Shown: piece after piece, positions 1 through 10,036 of the stretch
Layout: every line of letters begins with the position of its first letter
How positions within the stretch are numbered: position 1 is the first letter of the stretch
DNA from: OFTM10 sp964196195
GTDB lineage: Bacteria > Actinomycetota > Acidimicrobiia > Acidimicrobiales > Aldehydirespiratoraceae
DNA length: 64,000 nt
Direction of reading: 5' to 3'
Assembly (NCBI GenBank): GCA_964196195.1
Contig: CAXMSE010000014.1
Location: forward strand, 8,819-72,818
The notes under the pieces: model-generated
The model's database searches: none
Told to the model about the DNA's origin: nothing
Seen by the model: only the letters and a program-made list of their open reading frames with translations
Made by a program: the position numbers and the translations under genes

Positions 1-1548
1 CGCACTCGTCGCGTCGTCGAGAAGGAGCACGCGGGGCTGGCGGGCGATGGCACGGGCCAGAGCAATTCTCTGGCGCTGCCCTCCCGACAGGTTGGCACCA
101 CGTTCCCCGACGACGGTGTCGGCGCCCTCGGCCAGCTCCGACACGAACTTCTCAGCCTGAGCGGTACCGAGCGAGGCGGAGACGAGGTCCTCGGTCGCGC
201 TGCCCAGGGCGACATTCTCGCTGACACTGTCGGCGAAGAGGAACGACTCCTGGAACGCAACCGCGACGGTGTCGGACCACTCACGGGCCGACACGTCGTC
301 GAGATCAACCCCACCCAACTCGATCGTTCCCGCGGAGCGGTCAAGAAGACCAGCAACGGTTTCCACGAAGGTCGACTTACCCGACCCGGTAGCGCCCACG
401 AGGGCTACCGTTTCGCCCGCACCGATCTCGACGTCGACATTGTCGAGCACAGCATGACCACCGTGATCAACAGAGAGTCCCCGCACCGTGATCCCCAGAC
501 CCCCCGCAGGAAGACGGGCCGAGCCGAGTCGGTCCTCCACCGGGGTGGCCATCACCCGATCGACGCGATCGAGCGACACCACCGACCGGGGCATCTCCTC
601 GAGGAAGAAACCGAACACACGAAGCGGGGTGGACAACAAGCCGAAGAGCACCGCCGAGAAGACGAGGTCGCCCGGCGAGGCCGATCCCCGCGAAACCAGC
701 CACGAACCAAGCAGCAGCAAAACGATAATCCCGAGACTGGGCAGGGCATCGATCGCCGGCTCGATACCGGCACGAAGGCGGCCCACCACGACCCTCTCGT
801 CACGGAGCCGATCTGAAGTGACTCGCAGGCGCTCCACCTCGGCCTTCTCACGACCGAGAGTCTTCACCACGAGCGCTCCCTCGAAGCTCTCGTGGGTGAC
901 CGATGAAACATCGCCCACGGCCTGCTGGGCACGAGCCGCAGGTGCCTCCACCTTCGACGTGTAGATCTGGCTCATCACGACGAGAGCCGGGAACAACACT
1001 GCCGCCAACACGGCAAGCAGGGGATGGATCATCAGGAGGCTGATCATCGCCACGATTACGAGCAGCAGAACACTCACCGAAAAGGCGAGCGGCTTGAGCA
1101 CGTTGGTGGCGCTGGTGAGATCGATGTCGGCGTGGGCGAGCAGCTCCCCTGTCGGGCGCTCACGATGAAAACGGAGCGGCACATCGAGGTAGTGACTGAG
1201 CAACTGGCGGCGCCAGTCGCGTTGGGTCCGCAGCTCAGCTGTCATCAGGAACCAGCGGCGGATCATCACCCCGAGCCCCCGAACCAGCGACACCCCCACG
1301 ATGGCGCCCATCGCCGCCCAGATGTCGCCACGATCCACATCGCCATCCTCGAACGCGGGCACCATCAAGTCGTCGGTGACCTTTCCGAGTACCCACGCCC
1401 CTCCGATCGAAGCGAACACGAAGAGGAACGCACCGAGCATCGCCACGATGTGGTGGAACGGATGGGCCTTCAGCGAGCGCGCAATAAGGCGCCCACCGCG
1501 CTTCCAGATGTGCTCACTCTCGATACCTACGTCGCCCACGCCCCGCAC
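1..1548 (-). CDS. ABC exporter, fused permease/ATP-binding protein (3' end outside window)
   Basis: Partial gene: 516 codons are visible and the last ones run off the left edge. The N-terminal half is a six-helix exporter-type membrane domain. The C-terminal half is an ATPase with Walker A GATGSGKST near residue 383, a Q-loop in VAFQES, the signature LSGGQ near 484 and Walker B ending LLLDDATSA at the window edge. The residue after the Walker B Asp is Asp rather than the usual Glu, as in one half of many heterodimeric exporters, so a partner subunit is likely (inference). The frame is open back to a TGA near 1605 with no ATG. GTG at 1548 is the first usable start and GTG at 1539 is the alternative. 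The substrate cannot be read from the sequence. Confidence 0.9.
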   Translation of the reverse strand, partial: MRGVGDVGIESEHIWKRGGRLIARSLKAHPFHHIVAMLGAFLFVFASIGGAWVLGKVTDDLMVPAFEDGDVDRGDIWAAMGAIVGVSLVRGLGVMIRRWFLMTAELRTQRDWRRQLLSHYLDVPLRFHRERPTGELLAHADIDLTSATNVLKPLAFSVSVLLLVIVAMISLLMIHPLLAVLAAVLFPALVVMSQIYTSKVEAPAARAQQAVGDVSSVTHESFEGALVVKTLGREKAEVERLRVTSDRLRDERVVVGRLRAGIEPAIDALPSLGIIVLLLLGSWLVSRGSASPGDLVFSAVLFGLLSTPLRVFGFFLEEMPRSVVSLDRVDRVMATPVEDRLGSARLPAGGLGITVRGLSVDHGGHAVLDNVDVEIGAGETVALVGATGSGKSTFVETVAGLLDRSAGTIELGGVDLDDVSAREWSDTVAVAFQESFLFADSVSENVALGSATEDLVSASLGTAQAEKFVSELAEGADTVVGERGANLSGGQRQRIALARAIARQPRVLLLDDATSA

Positions 1549-1586
1549 GGTATCCGGGCGATTCCCAGCCCCACGACCGAAGACCC

Positions 1587-1651
1587 CAGAGACGATCCGC
1601 TGTCACACCGGCAGATCGTCAGAGACGATCCACTGTCACACCGGCAGACCG

Positions 1652-1667
<16 letters not shown>
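1587..1667. repeat. 33-bp tandem repeat, about 2.5 copies, behind icd
   Basis: Units begin at 1587, 1620 and 1653, with an exact period of 33 bp; the first two copies are nearly identical and the third is partial (about 15 bp). The third copy carries the last codons and the stop of icd (minus strand), so the 3' end of icd seems to have been duplicated into the spacer. The junction between copies contains the perfect palindrome gatcgtc-aga-gacgatc (1615-1631), which could fold in RNA, but no T-run follows it. Confidence 0.85.
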
Positions 1668-2848
<1,181 letters not shown>

Positions 2849-2902
2849 GACGGCGATCGTATCGGGCGGGAACATCCCCTGATGGGTCCGGTGTCGCCCC
2901 TG

Positions 2903-3583
2903 TCAGCGAGACGCTAGAGACTGTGCCTCGTCGAACACTTCCTGAAGCCGCTCCGAGACGCCCCGGCTGAATTCAGAGAGTGCAGGACGGCTCAATCGGC
3001 CAACAGGTGGCGCCATGGGTTCTCCCACCACGACCGCGCAGCGCACCCGCCTGATGAACTTCGCTCCAGAGGGCATCGCTGCTCCGGTGCCGGCGATTCC
3101 GATCGGCACTATGGGCGCACGGGTCTTGTTGGCGAGATAAGCGGTACCGTCGAAGAGGCCTTCGATCTTGTCTCCGCTCTGGCGGGTTCCCTCGGGAAAG
3201 ACGATCATCATCTCGCCTCGCCCGATCACCTCGCGGGCCACTCTCATCGCCTCGCGGTCGGCCTCACCCCGCTTCACCGGAATCGCCCCCAGGGCTGAAA
3301 TGACCCAGGCCGCCACGGCGGGCTTGAAGAGCGACTGCTTTCCGAGAGCACGAACTCGGCGATCGCACACCGCAGCCACCACCAGCGAATCGAGGTTGGA
3401 GCGGTGAACCGGCGCCAAAATCACCGGACCCTCGATGTCGAGGTGTTCCAGGCCCCGTTTGCGAAGTCGCAACCACGGCATGACGATGAGACGGAGAAAG
3501 CCCCTCACAGCGGAGTAGAACGCGACCGCCCGCCGGGTGGCATGCACCGCCGTCGCCCATTCCTGTCCCTTCGGCTCGCTCAC
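2903..3583 (-). CDS. plsC: 1-acyl-sn-glycerol-3-phosphate acyltransferase family protein
   Basis: 226-aa PlsC-family acyltransferase, acting at the membrane in phosphatidic acid synthesis. Seen: block I HRSNLDS (the H-x4-D catalytic motif) near residue 60 and block III FPEGTR near residue 132, followed by the PIVPIGI block. The hydrophobic N-terminal stretch around residues 25-40 (FYSAVRGFLRLIVMPWL) fits membrane association. It starts with GTG at 3583, preceded by GGGGGA, and lies 26 bp behind purH on the same strand. Actinobacteria usually carry several paralogues, so the acyl acceptor is not certain. Confidence 0.88.
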   Translation of the reverse strand: MSEPKGQEWATAVHATRRAVAFYSAVRGFLRLIVMPWLRLRKRGLEHLDIEGPVILAPVHRSNLDSLVVAAVCDRRVRALGKQSLFKPAVAAWVISALGAIPVKRGEADREAMRVAREVIGRGEMMIVFPEGTRQSGDKIEGLFDGTAYLANKTRAPIVPIGIAGTGAAMPSGAKFIRRVRCAVVVGEPMAPPVGRLSRPALSEFSRGVSERLQEVFDEAQSLASR

Positions 3584-3609
3584 TGTCGCTGTCCCCCATC
3601 GGTTTCGCC

Positions 3610-5148
3610 TCAGTGCAAAAAGTGGCGCTCGCCAGTGAACACCATGGCCACGCCCCGCTCGTCGGCAGCCGCGATCGTGGCGGCATCCCCCACCGAGCCA
3701 CCCGGTTGCACGATCACCGCCGCACCCGAGTCGGCGGCTGCGTGGATGCCGTCTGGAAACGGGTAGAAGGCATCGCTCGCGCAGGCACCGCCCTCGGCTC
3801 GGCCGTCGGCCTTTGCCGCGGCGATCTCACCGGCCTCCACACGATTCTGCTGCCCGGCGCCTATCCCCCAGGCCACTCCCTCACGAGCGAGAACGATCGC
3901 GTTGGAAGTCACATGCCCACATACCCGCCAAGCGAACGCCGCATCGTTCATTTCCGACTCAGTAGGTCGGCGGTCCGTCACCACCTGCCACGACTCCGGC
4001 AACGACGCGAAGTGGTGGGCATCCTGCACAAGGAAACCACCACCGATTTGTCTCAACTCGAGGCCTCCCGCAGCGGGATCGGCGGCAACCGCGGTGAGGA
4101 TGCGGGTGTTCTTGCGCTTGGCGATCAGACGCTCGACCACGCCTTCGCCGTAGCCGGGAGCGATCACCACATCGGCCTGCGCGGCCGCCTCCATTGCCTC
4201 GACGGTGGCCAGATCGATCGTCCGGTTGGTGGCCACGATCCCGCCGAAGGCGCTGCGGGGATCGCATTCGAAAGCTCGTGCATAGGCCGCGGCGACATCA
4301 GAGCCCACAGCCACGCCACAGGGGTTGGCGTGCTTTATGATCGCCACCGCCGGATCGTCGCCGAGGTCGTGGGCCAGGCGCCACGCGGCGTCGGCATCGA
4401 ACAGATTGAGGTAGCTGAGCGCCACCCCTGAATGCTGCTCGACGGTGTCCCACATCGACACCTCGCCGATCGAGCGGTAGCGCGCACCGGCCTGGTGGGG
4501 GTTCTCGCCGTATCGAAGAAGATCGGCGCGTTCGAGGGCGAGGTGGATCGTGGGCGGCAAGCTCGCAGCGTCGTCGCCGGTGGCATCGAGCCATTCGACG
4601 ATGCCGGCGTCGTAGGCGGCAGTGTGGGCAAACGCGGCGCGGGCCAGGCGGCGACGGGTCGCTTCGGTGAGCCAGCCTTCGGAACGGAGCTCGTCGAGGA
4701 TCGTCGGATAGTCGGCGGGGTCGACCGCTATACCGACATGGGCGTGGTTCTTGGCCGCTGCCCTCACCATCGTGGGCCCGCCGATGTCGATCATCTCTAT
4801 GCCCGGCTCGTCTCCGAACGGATAGAGATTGCCCACCACCAAGTCGATGGGCACGATGTCGTTGGCCGCCAGGTCGGCGCGGTGCTCGGGATCGTCGCGG
4901 TCGGCAAGTATGGCGCCGTGGATCTTCGGGTGAAGGGTGACCACCCGATGGCCGAGCATGATCGGTGAACCGGTGTGGTCGGCCACGTCGGTCACGGGTA
5001 GGCCGGCTTCGGCGATCACGCGCGCCGTTCCACCGCTGGAGATCAGGTGCCATCCGAGCTCCACCAGGCCACCGGCCAGGGCCACGATCCCGGTCTTGTC
5101 GAACACGGAGAGCAGGGCGCGGCGAGGTTCGGATTCCGGGGTGGGCAC
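3610..5148 (-). CDS. purH: Bifunctional AICAR transformylase / IMP cyclohydrolase
   Basis: Catalyses the last two steps of IMP synthesis. It has 512 aa, the usual length. An N-terminal MGS-like cyclohydrolase domain (about residues 1-195) starts LLSVFDKTGIVALA and contains the SSGGTA loop and HPKIHGAILA. The C-terminal AICAR transformylase domain carries LRYGENPHQ and the catalytic Lys-His pair in AIIKHANPCG. The start is GTG at 5148. Together with guaA and the GuaB3-like gene at 21.8-24.3 kb it supplies purine synthesis functions, but they are not in one operon. Confidence 0.97.
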   Translation of the reverse strand: MPTPESEPRRALLSVFDKTGIVALAGGLVELGWHLISSGGTARVIAEAGLPVTDVADHTGSPIMLGHRVVTLHPKIHGAILADRDDPEHRADLAANDIVPIDLVVGNLYPFGDEPGIEMIDIGGPTMVRAAAKNHAHVGIAVDPADYPTILDELRSEGWLTEATRRRLARAAFAHTAAYDAGIVEWLDATGDDAASLPPTIHLALERADLLRYGENPHQAGARYRSIGEVSMWDTVEQHSGVALSYLNLFDADAAWRLAHDLGDDPAVAIIKHANPCGVAVGSDVAAAYARAFECDPRSAFGGIVATNRTIDLATVEAMEAAAQADVVIAPGYGEGVVERLIAKRKNTRILTAVAADPAAGGLELRQIGGGFLVQDAHHFASLPESWQVVTDRRPTESEMNDAAFAWRVCGHVTSNAIVLAREGVAWGIGAGQQNRVEAGEIAAAKADGRAEGGACASDAFYPFPDGIHAAADSGAAVIVQPGGSVGDAATIAAADERGVAMVFTGERHFLH

Positions 5149-5269
5149 GGGCTGAACCTACCAGTCACCCCCCACCCAGACCGCAGACGGGGCTTTGAGC
5201 ACAAACAGTCGTCGCACCGACAGTGTGGACTAGTCTGGCGATGTTTCTGAACACGTCCCAGGAGGACAC

Positions 5270-5698
5270 ATGGACAACAACATCAAGCCCAGCACCATCA
5301 TGTTGATTGCCGGCGGAGCAGTGCTATTGCTCTCGTCGTTCCTCGACTGGTTCAGTGTCAGCTCCGGTGGATTCAGCATCGGCGCGAGCGGCTGGGAAAT
5401 CGACGGCTTCGGGCTGCATGGCATCATGGTTGCCCTCATCGGCCTTGCCGTTGGTGGCGGAGTGGCGCTCACCAAGTTCGCCAACGTCTCGATGCCAGAC
5501 CGAATCCTGGGCTTCAACCACGATCAGCTCCACCTGATCCTCGGCTTCTCGGCCTTCCTCATCACGTTCGGCCTCCAGTTCCGTGATGGAGCCGCCATCG
5601 GCGTGCTGCTTGGCTGGATCGCATCCGCAGTGATCGTCGCCGGTGCCTACATGGACATGCAGGCAGCAGGCGGCGACGAACCTCCCACCCAGTTCTGA
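5270..5698 (+). CDS. Small four-helix membrane protein of unknown function
   Basis: 142 aa, preceded by a strong ribosome binding site (AGGAGG, spacing about 5) in a 120-bp gap divergent from purH. Four hydrophobic segments are visible, at about residues 9-27, 47-67, 84-101 and 106-126, joined by short loops. The first is followed by a Ser/Gly-rich outside loop (VSSGGFSIGASG). I recognise no family. It is one of few plus-strand genes in this part and has no partner in an operon; it ends 4 bp from the convergent amidase gene. Confidence 0.8.
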   Translation: MDNNIKPSTIMLIAGGAVLLLSSFLDWFSVSSGGFSIGASGWEIDGFGLHGIMVALIGLAVGGGVALTKFANVSMPDRILGFNHDQLHLILGFSAFLITFGLQFRDGAAIGVLLGWIASAVIVAGAYMDMQAAGGDEPPTQF

Positions 5699-5702
5699 CG
5701 TT

Positions 5703-6752
5703 TCAGTCCGCGGTTGACACGAGCGGGTCGAGACACTCGCTCGTGTCAATGCCGGACGGTGCTTCTCTCACCCGCTCGACGGGTTCCACATAGCCGCTGC
5801 CGGCGTCGCTGGTCACGAGGAATCGGATCACCGCCTCGCTGAGTGCTGTCGCCTCTCGGTCCTGTGCATCGCCCGTGGCGAGAAAGGCCGCACCCGAGGC
5901 CGAGGCGAGCGACGCCACTTCCACCAGCACACTTGCGGACGTGGGGGTATCGCGCAGCACGGTGAAGAAGTCCGACCCGCGCTGGTTGAGCAGGTATCGC
6001 ACACCTGGTTCGACGGGTGCCGCCCAGTCCACTCCAGCCACGATGAGCGCCCTGGTGAGTTCCTCGTGGATCAGCCCACCGAGGCGGCGGCCCTCTTCGG
6101 AGTCGACCTGGTGAAAGACCTCCGTGCCGGGTTCGATCGCGAGGGGCCCATCCTCACCGCGATGATGGATCGACACGTAGACCAGGGCACCCCCGGCCTC
6201 GACCAGCCCAGCCCTCGCCGCCGCCGGAAGCTGGATATCGCCGGTGCGGGTCAGCAGGGTCGCTATGCCCCGTGCTTCCAGTCGTGCTGCGGTAGCCACC
6301 GCCACCGCGACGTTGAGTTCGTCCTCGTTGATTGCGGGATCGGTCACCTGGGCTCCGTCGTCGTCGCCACCATGGCCCGGATCGAGCACCACCAGAACGC
6401 CTGAGCGTGGCGATCGGTCGGTGATTTCCGCGGTGAACCCGCAGGGCGTCGCCACCTCCCAGCCACCGACCGTTGCCGCCGTCACCGGCACCGCTACCCC
6501 GGCGATCTCGATGACACCGAGGCCTCCGGAGCGCGGCGAAGGAAGGAGATCGGCCAGAGGCACCGCCGCTTCGGTGGTTTCGGCAGCTGATGATTCTGAT
6601 GCTCCCTCATCTCCTCCCTGTGGGTCGTCGTCCGCGAAGAGGGTGGGAACCGGATCGACGAGTTCGAGCCCGCCATCGCCGGTACCACACGCCGCCGCGA
6701 CGACTGCCAGCACCAGGCTTACCGTGATCAGGCTCGGACCGACCCGAGTCAT
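5703..6752 (-). CDS. Lipoprotein N-acetylmuramoyl-L-alanine amidase (Amidase_3)
   Basis: 349-aa exported peptidoglycan amidase. The signal peptide ends in a lipobox (VVAAAC), so the mature protein should be a membrane-anchored lipoprotein. After an acidic Ser/Glu-rich linker comes an Amidase_3 domain from about residue 135: LDPGHGG (first zinc His), the Glu of INEDELNVAVA (second ligand), SIHHRGE (third) and VLVEVASLAS with the catalytic Glu near the end. Its start overlaps the stop of the next amidase gene by 4 bp (ATGA), so the pair is translationally coupled. Confidence 0.9.
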   Translation of the reverse strand: MTRVGPSLITVSLVLAVVAAACGTGDGGLELVDPVPTLFADDDPQGGDEGASESSAAETTEAAVPLADLLPSPRSGGLGVIEIAGVAVPVTAATVGGWEVATPCGFTAEITDRSPRSGVLVVLDPGHGGDDDGAQVTDPAINEDELNVAVAVATAARLEARGIATLLTRTGDIQLPAAARAGLVEAGGALVYVSIHHRGEDGPLAIEPGTEVFHQVDSEEGRRLGGLIHEELTRALIVAGVDWAAPVEPGVRYLLNQRGSDFFTVLRDTPTSASVLVEVASLASASGAAFLATGDAQDREATALSEAVIRFLVTSDAGSGYVEPVERVREAPSGIDTSECLDPLVSTAD

Positions 6753-7873
6753 TGGAGTCGTGGATCGGTGCAGTCGTCGGTGCGGCCCGCGCCGGAAGGC
6801 CCGTAGCCCCGAAAGATCGGGTCGAGGGTGAACCCACTGCCGGGATCGTCGGTCTCCACGAACCGGTCAACAGCTCGCAGCACCGCATCAGCGAGGGAGT
6901 CCTGGACTTCGGTCTGGCTCAGCAACTGCTCCTCGTTGGCGTTGGAGACATAGGCGAACTCGGCGAGCACGCTCGTGACTGGTCCGGGCCTGCGGAGCAC
7001 GCCGTAGTAATCGGTGCCCTCCCGGTTAGGACGACTCATCGCGCCCGCATCCTCCAGGCTCACCCACGAAACGTCGTATCCCGAGAGTGCGGCAAAGGCC
7101 TCCTCGTAGAGCAGACCGGCCAGCCGTTTCGAATCCGGCGACTCGATCTGATGCCACATCTCGGTGCCGGGGTCCGCGCTGGGCTCGTCGGTGCCGGCGT
7201 TGTGGTGAATCGAGATGAATGCGATCGGGTCGAGGGCCTGACCGATCTCGCCCCGGGTGACGATCGGTAGCCTCACATCGGTCTGGCGGGTCATCACCAC
7301 CGAGTAGCCCTCACCCACGAGGCGGTCGCGCACGCGTAGCGCCACCTCGAGGTTGAGATCGGCCTCCCGCAATCCTCCCGGACCAACGGCTCCCGGCTCT
7401 CCCGAGCCGCCGTGACCGGGATCGAGCACGATGTCGACCGATTCGATCAGGCGCCCACGCTGGAGTTCGGCTTCCCTCCCGCATGGGGTCCAGACCCGCC
7501 AGCCAGCGTCGGTGGTGCCGAGCACCGGGGTGATCCAGCCGGTGGGGGTGACCAGAACCCCGTCGGTCTGGCCATTGACCGGCACACCCTGGTCGTCCAG
7601 CACCAGACCGGTGGCCGCGATGGTGGTGGATGTCGACGTGGTGGAGCTCGTGGAGCTGGAGGTGGTCGACGTGCTCGTCGTGGAACTGGTGGACGATGCC
7701 GGTTCGGTGGTGCTCGTCGCCACGGTGGTCGGGGTTGAGGTGGTGGACGGTGCGGTTGTCGGTGCAGCGGTGGTGGTGCTCTCGGTATCGACCTGACCAA
7801 GCTCGACCGAGGAGGTGCCACACGATGCCAGCACGATGGACGCGGCCATCCAGGCCCCGCGAGAGATACGCAT
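6749..7873 (-). CDS. Lipoprotein N-acetylmuramoyl-L-alanine amidase with Ser/Thr-rich linker
   Basis: 374-aa paralogue of its downstream neighbour. The start at 7873 (MRISRGAWM) gives a proper signal peptide with lipobox VLASC; the frame is open further upstream but that extension is hydrophilic. A linker of about 60 residues made mostly of Ser and Thr (runs such as STSSTTSTSTTSSS) separates the anchor from the Amidase_3 domain, which has LDPGHGG, EADLNLEVAL, SIHHNAG and VLAEFAYVSN. The linker probably spans the periplasm to reach the cell wall (inference). Upstream gene: sucD, 48 bp away. Confidence 0.9.
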   Translation of the reverse strand: MRISRGAWMAASIVLASCGTSSVELGQVDTESTTTAAPTTAPSTTSTPTTVATSTTEPASSTSSTTSTSTTSSSTSSTTSTSTTIAATGLVLDDQGVPVNGQTDGVLVTPTGWITPVLGTTDAGWRVWTPCGREAELQRGRLIESVDIVLDPGHGGSGEPGAVGPGGLREADLNLEVALRVRDRLVGEGYSVVMTRQTDVRLPIVTRGEIGQALDPIAFISIHHNAGTDEPSADPGTEMWHQIESPDSKRLAGLLYEEAFAALSGYDVSWVSLEDAGAMSRPNREGTDYYGVLRRPGPVTSVLAEFAYVSNANEEQLLSQTEVQDSLADAVLRAVDRFVETDDPGSGFTLDPIFRGYGPSGAGRTDDCTDPRLQ

Positions 7874-7921
7874 CCCACCACGCTGCCAGGACTCAGCCCC
7901 CGGGTGGTGGCACACCGACTC

Positions 7922-8806
7922 CTACAGCCCAGCCACGATCTCCGCCATGAGCTCTCCGGCTTCGGTTGGGTTGTTGCCCACCCTCACTCCAGCGGCCTCG
8001 AGTGCCTCCATCTTGGCCGCAGCCGTTCCCTTCCCACCCGACACGATGGCGCCCGCATGGCCCATCTTCTTGCCGGGAGGAGCGGTGACACCGGCGATAT
8101 AGCTCGACACCGGCTTGGTCATGTGGTCCCGGATGAACTCTGCCGCCTCTTCCTCCGCCGACCCACCGATCTCACCGATCATCATCACGGCCAGGGTTTC
8201 CGGGTCGGCCTCGAAGGCCCGTAGACAGTCGATGAAGGACGTGCCGGGCACCGGATCGCCACCGATGCCCACACAGGTGGTGACGCCGATGTCTTTCTGC
8301 TTCAGCTCGTATAGCGCCTGATAGGTGAGGGTTCCGGACCGGCTCACGATTCCCACCGGACCACCGGCCTTGGCGATGTGGCCCGCTGTGATGCCGATAT
8401 TGCATTTGCCGGGGCTGATGATGCCAGGGCAATTCGGGCCCAGCAGCAGCACGTCGGGGTAATTGCGCGCGAGGTCGTTGTAGAAGTAGGCCTCATCTTG
8501 GGCCGGCACTCCTTCGGTGATGGCCACAATGAACTCGACGCCGCCCTCGGCCGCTTCCATCACCGCTCCCTTCACCCCCGGCGCAGGCACGAAGATGCAG
8601 CTGGCTGTGGCGCCGGTGGCCTCCACCGCGTCGGCCACGTTGGCGTAGATCGGCACGCCGTTGACATCGGTGCCCGCCTTCTTGGGATGGGTGCCGGCCA
8701 CCACTTGGGTGCCGTACTCGGCGTTGAGGCGGCCGTAGTAGCTGCCCTGCGAGCCGGTTAGGCCCTGGTAGATGACCTTGGTGTTTTCGTCTACGAAGAT
8801 GCTCAT
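7922..8806 (-). CDS. sucD: Succinate--CoA ligase (ADP-forming), alpha subunit
   Basis: 294 aa, the usual length. The TCA-cycle enzyme converts succinyl-CoA to succinate with ATP formation as an alpha-beta complex. The N-terminal CoA-binding Rossmann domain begins VDENTKVIYQGLTGSQG. GPNCPGIISPGKC and the phosphohistidine in MGHAGAIVSGGKGTA (near residue 240) are present. It follows sucC by 11 bp on the same strand, a typical sucCD operon. Confidence 0.97.
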   Translation of the reverse strand: MSIFVDENTKVIYQGLTGSQGSYYGRLNAEYGTQVVAGTHPKKAGTDVNGVPIYANVADAVEATGATASCIFVPAPGVKGAVMEAAEGGVEFIVAITEGVPAQDEAYFYNDLARNYPDVLLLGPNCPGIISPGKCNIGITAGHIAKAGGPVGIVSRSGTLTYQALYELKQKDIGVTTCVGIGGDPVPGTSFIDCLRAFEADPETLAVMMIGEIGGSAEEEAAEFIRDHMTKPVSSYIAGVTAPPGKKMGHAGAIVSGGKGTAAAKMEALEAAGVRVGNNPTEAGELMAEIVAGL

Positions 8807-8817
8807 CGTTCGTCTCC

Positions 8818-9957
8818 TCAGCTCGCCAACTCGACCGCGCGGCGCGCCGCTTCGAGCATCGTCGGTTCCATCATCAACTTGTCGGACAGGTTGGGCTCGA
8901 GAATCTCTCGGCCCTGGTCGGCGTTGGTGCCGTCGAGACGGATCACGATCGGAGAGTCGATCTCGACCCTCGTCATGGCCTCGATAATGCCGTTGGCCAC
9001 CTCTTCACCACGGGTGATGCCGCCGAAGATATTGATGAAGATCGCCTTCACCGCCGGATCGTTATTGATCACCTCGAGGGCCCCGGCCATCACATCGGCG
9101 TTGGCCCCACCACCTATGTCGAGGAAGTTGGCCGCCTTGCCACCGACCTGATTCACCACGTCGACGGTGCTCATGGCCAGTCCCGCTCCGTTGGCGATCA
9201 CACCGACCGAGCCATCCAGGCCGACGTACTGAAGGCCCTTGTCGTGGGCCGACTGCTCGCGCTCGTCGCGGGTTTGGGTCTTGTCGTACTGGGCATATTC
9301 TGGGTGCCGGAACTCGCTGTTGCCATCGAGAGTGACCTTGGCGTCGAGCACATGGACGGTGCCGTCAGGGGTGAGGATCAGAGGGTTGATCTCCACCATG
9401 TCGGCATCGCCTTCGGTGTAGGCGGTGTAGAGCTTCTGGAGGATGTCGACCGATCCCTCCACCGCGGCTGCGGGCAGCTCGGCAGCGGCCACCCAGGCGC
9501 GGCATGCCTCCTCGGTGAGTCCGTCGACCGGATCGACCCACACCTTGGCTATCGCCTCGGGGTTCTCCTCGGCGACGGTCTCGATTTCGATGCCGCCCTC
9601 CTTGGAGAGCATGCCGAGATGCTTCTTCGCGGCTCGGTCGAGGGTGAAGCTGGCGTAGTACTCCTCGGCGATATCGGAGGCCTTCTCGATCCAGATTCTC
9701 TCTACGACATGACCCTTGATGTCGAGTCCGAATATGTTGCCGGCGTGCTCGCGCACGGCGTCGAGATCGGCCGCGAACTTGACGCCACCGGCCTTACCGC
9801 GACCGCCGGCGTGAACCTGGGCCTTGACCATCACGGGCGTGCCGAGGCGCTCAGCGGCGGCCAGGGCCTCGTCGACGGTGAACACCGCTTCGCCCTCGCT
9901 CACCGGCATGCCGTAGCGGGCGAAGAACTCCTTGCCTTGATGTTCGAAGAGATCCAC
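8818..9957 (-). CDS. sucC: Succinate--CoA ligase (ADP-forming), beta subunit
   Basis: 379 aa. The ATP-grasp subunit starts DLFEHQGKEFFARYGMPV and has VKAQVHAGGRGKAGGVK for ATP binding, NPLILTPDG, and NIFGGITRGEEVANG for the phosphate loop. I chose GTG at 9957 because family proteins begin exactly there and GGGAGG lies about 9 bases upstream. The frame stays open to 10095, but that stretch is not homologous. First gene of the sucC-sucD pair. Confidence 0.96.
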   Translation of the reverse strand: MDLFEHQGKEFFARYGMPVSEGEAVFTVDEALAAAERLGTPVMVKAQVHAGGRGKAGGVKFAADLDAVREHAGNIFGLDIKGHVVERIWIEKASDIAEEYYASFTLDRAAKKHLGMLSKEGGIEIETVAEENPEAIAKVWVDPVDGLTEEACRAWVAAAELPAAAVEGSVDILQKLYTAYTEGDADMVEINPLILTPDGTVHVLDAKVTLDGNSEFRHPEYAQYDKTQTRDEREQSAHDKGLQYVGLDGSVGVIANGAGLAMSTVDVVNQVGGKAANFLDIGGGANADVMAGALEVINNDPAVKAIFINIFGGITRGEEVANGIIEAMTRVEIDSPIVIRLDGTNADQGREILEPNLSDKLMMEPTMLEAARRAVELAS

Positions 9958-10036
9958 CGGTTTTTGCCTCCCGGGTCGTTGACCACGGAATACTAGGCAC
10001 CGCCCACTCCCAATTCCCATACGGCCGAGGTCGCCA

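Noticed and set aside
2849..2875. Upstream ATG for icd
   Set aside because: Family members begin near MADKITMQ; the AGGGG before ATG 2875 touches the codon with no spacing. Kept as an alternative only.
7600..7800. Valine-rich plus-strand frame opposite the Ser/Thr linker
   Set aside because: A repetitive antisense reading of Ser/Thr codons; the minus strand is a complete lipoprotein amidase.
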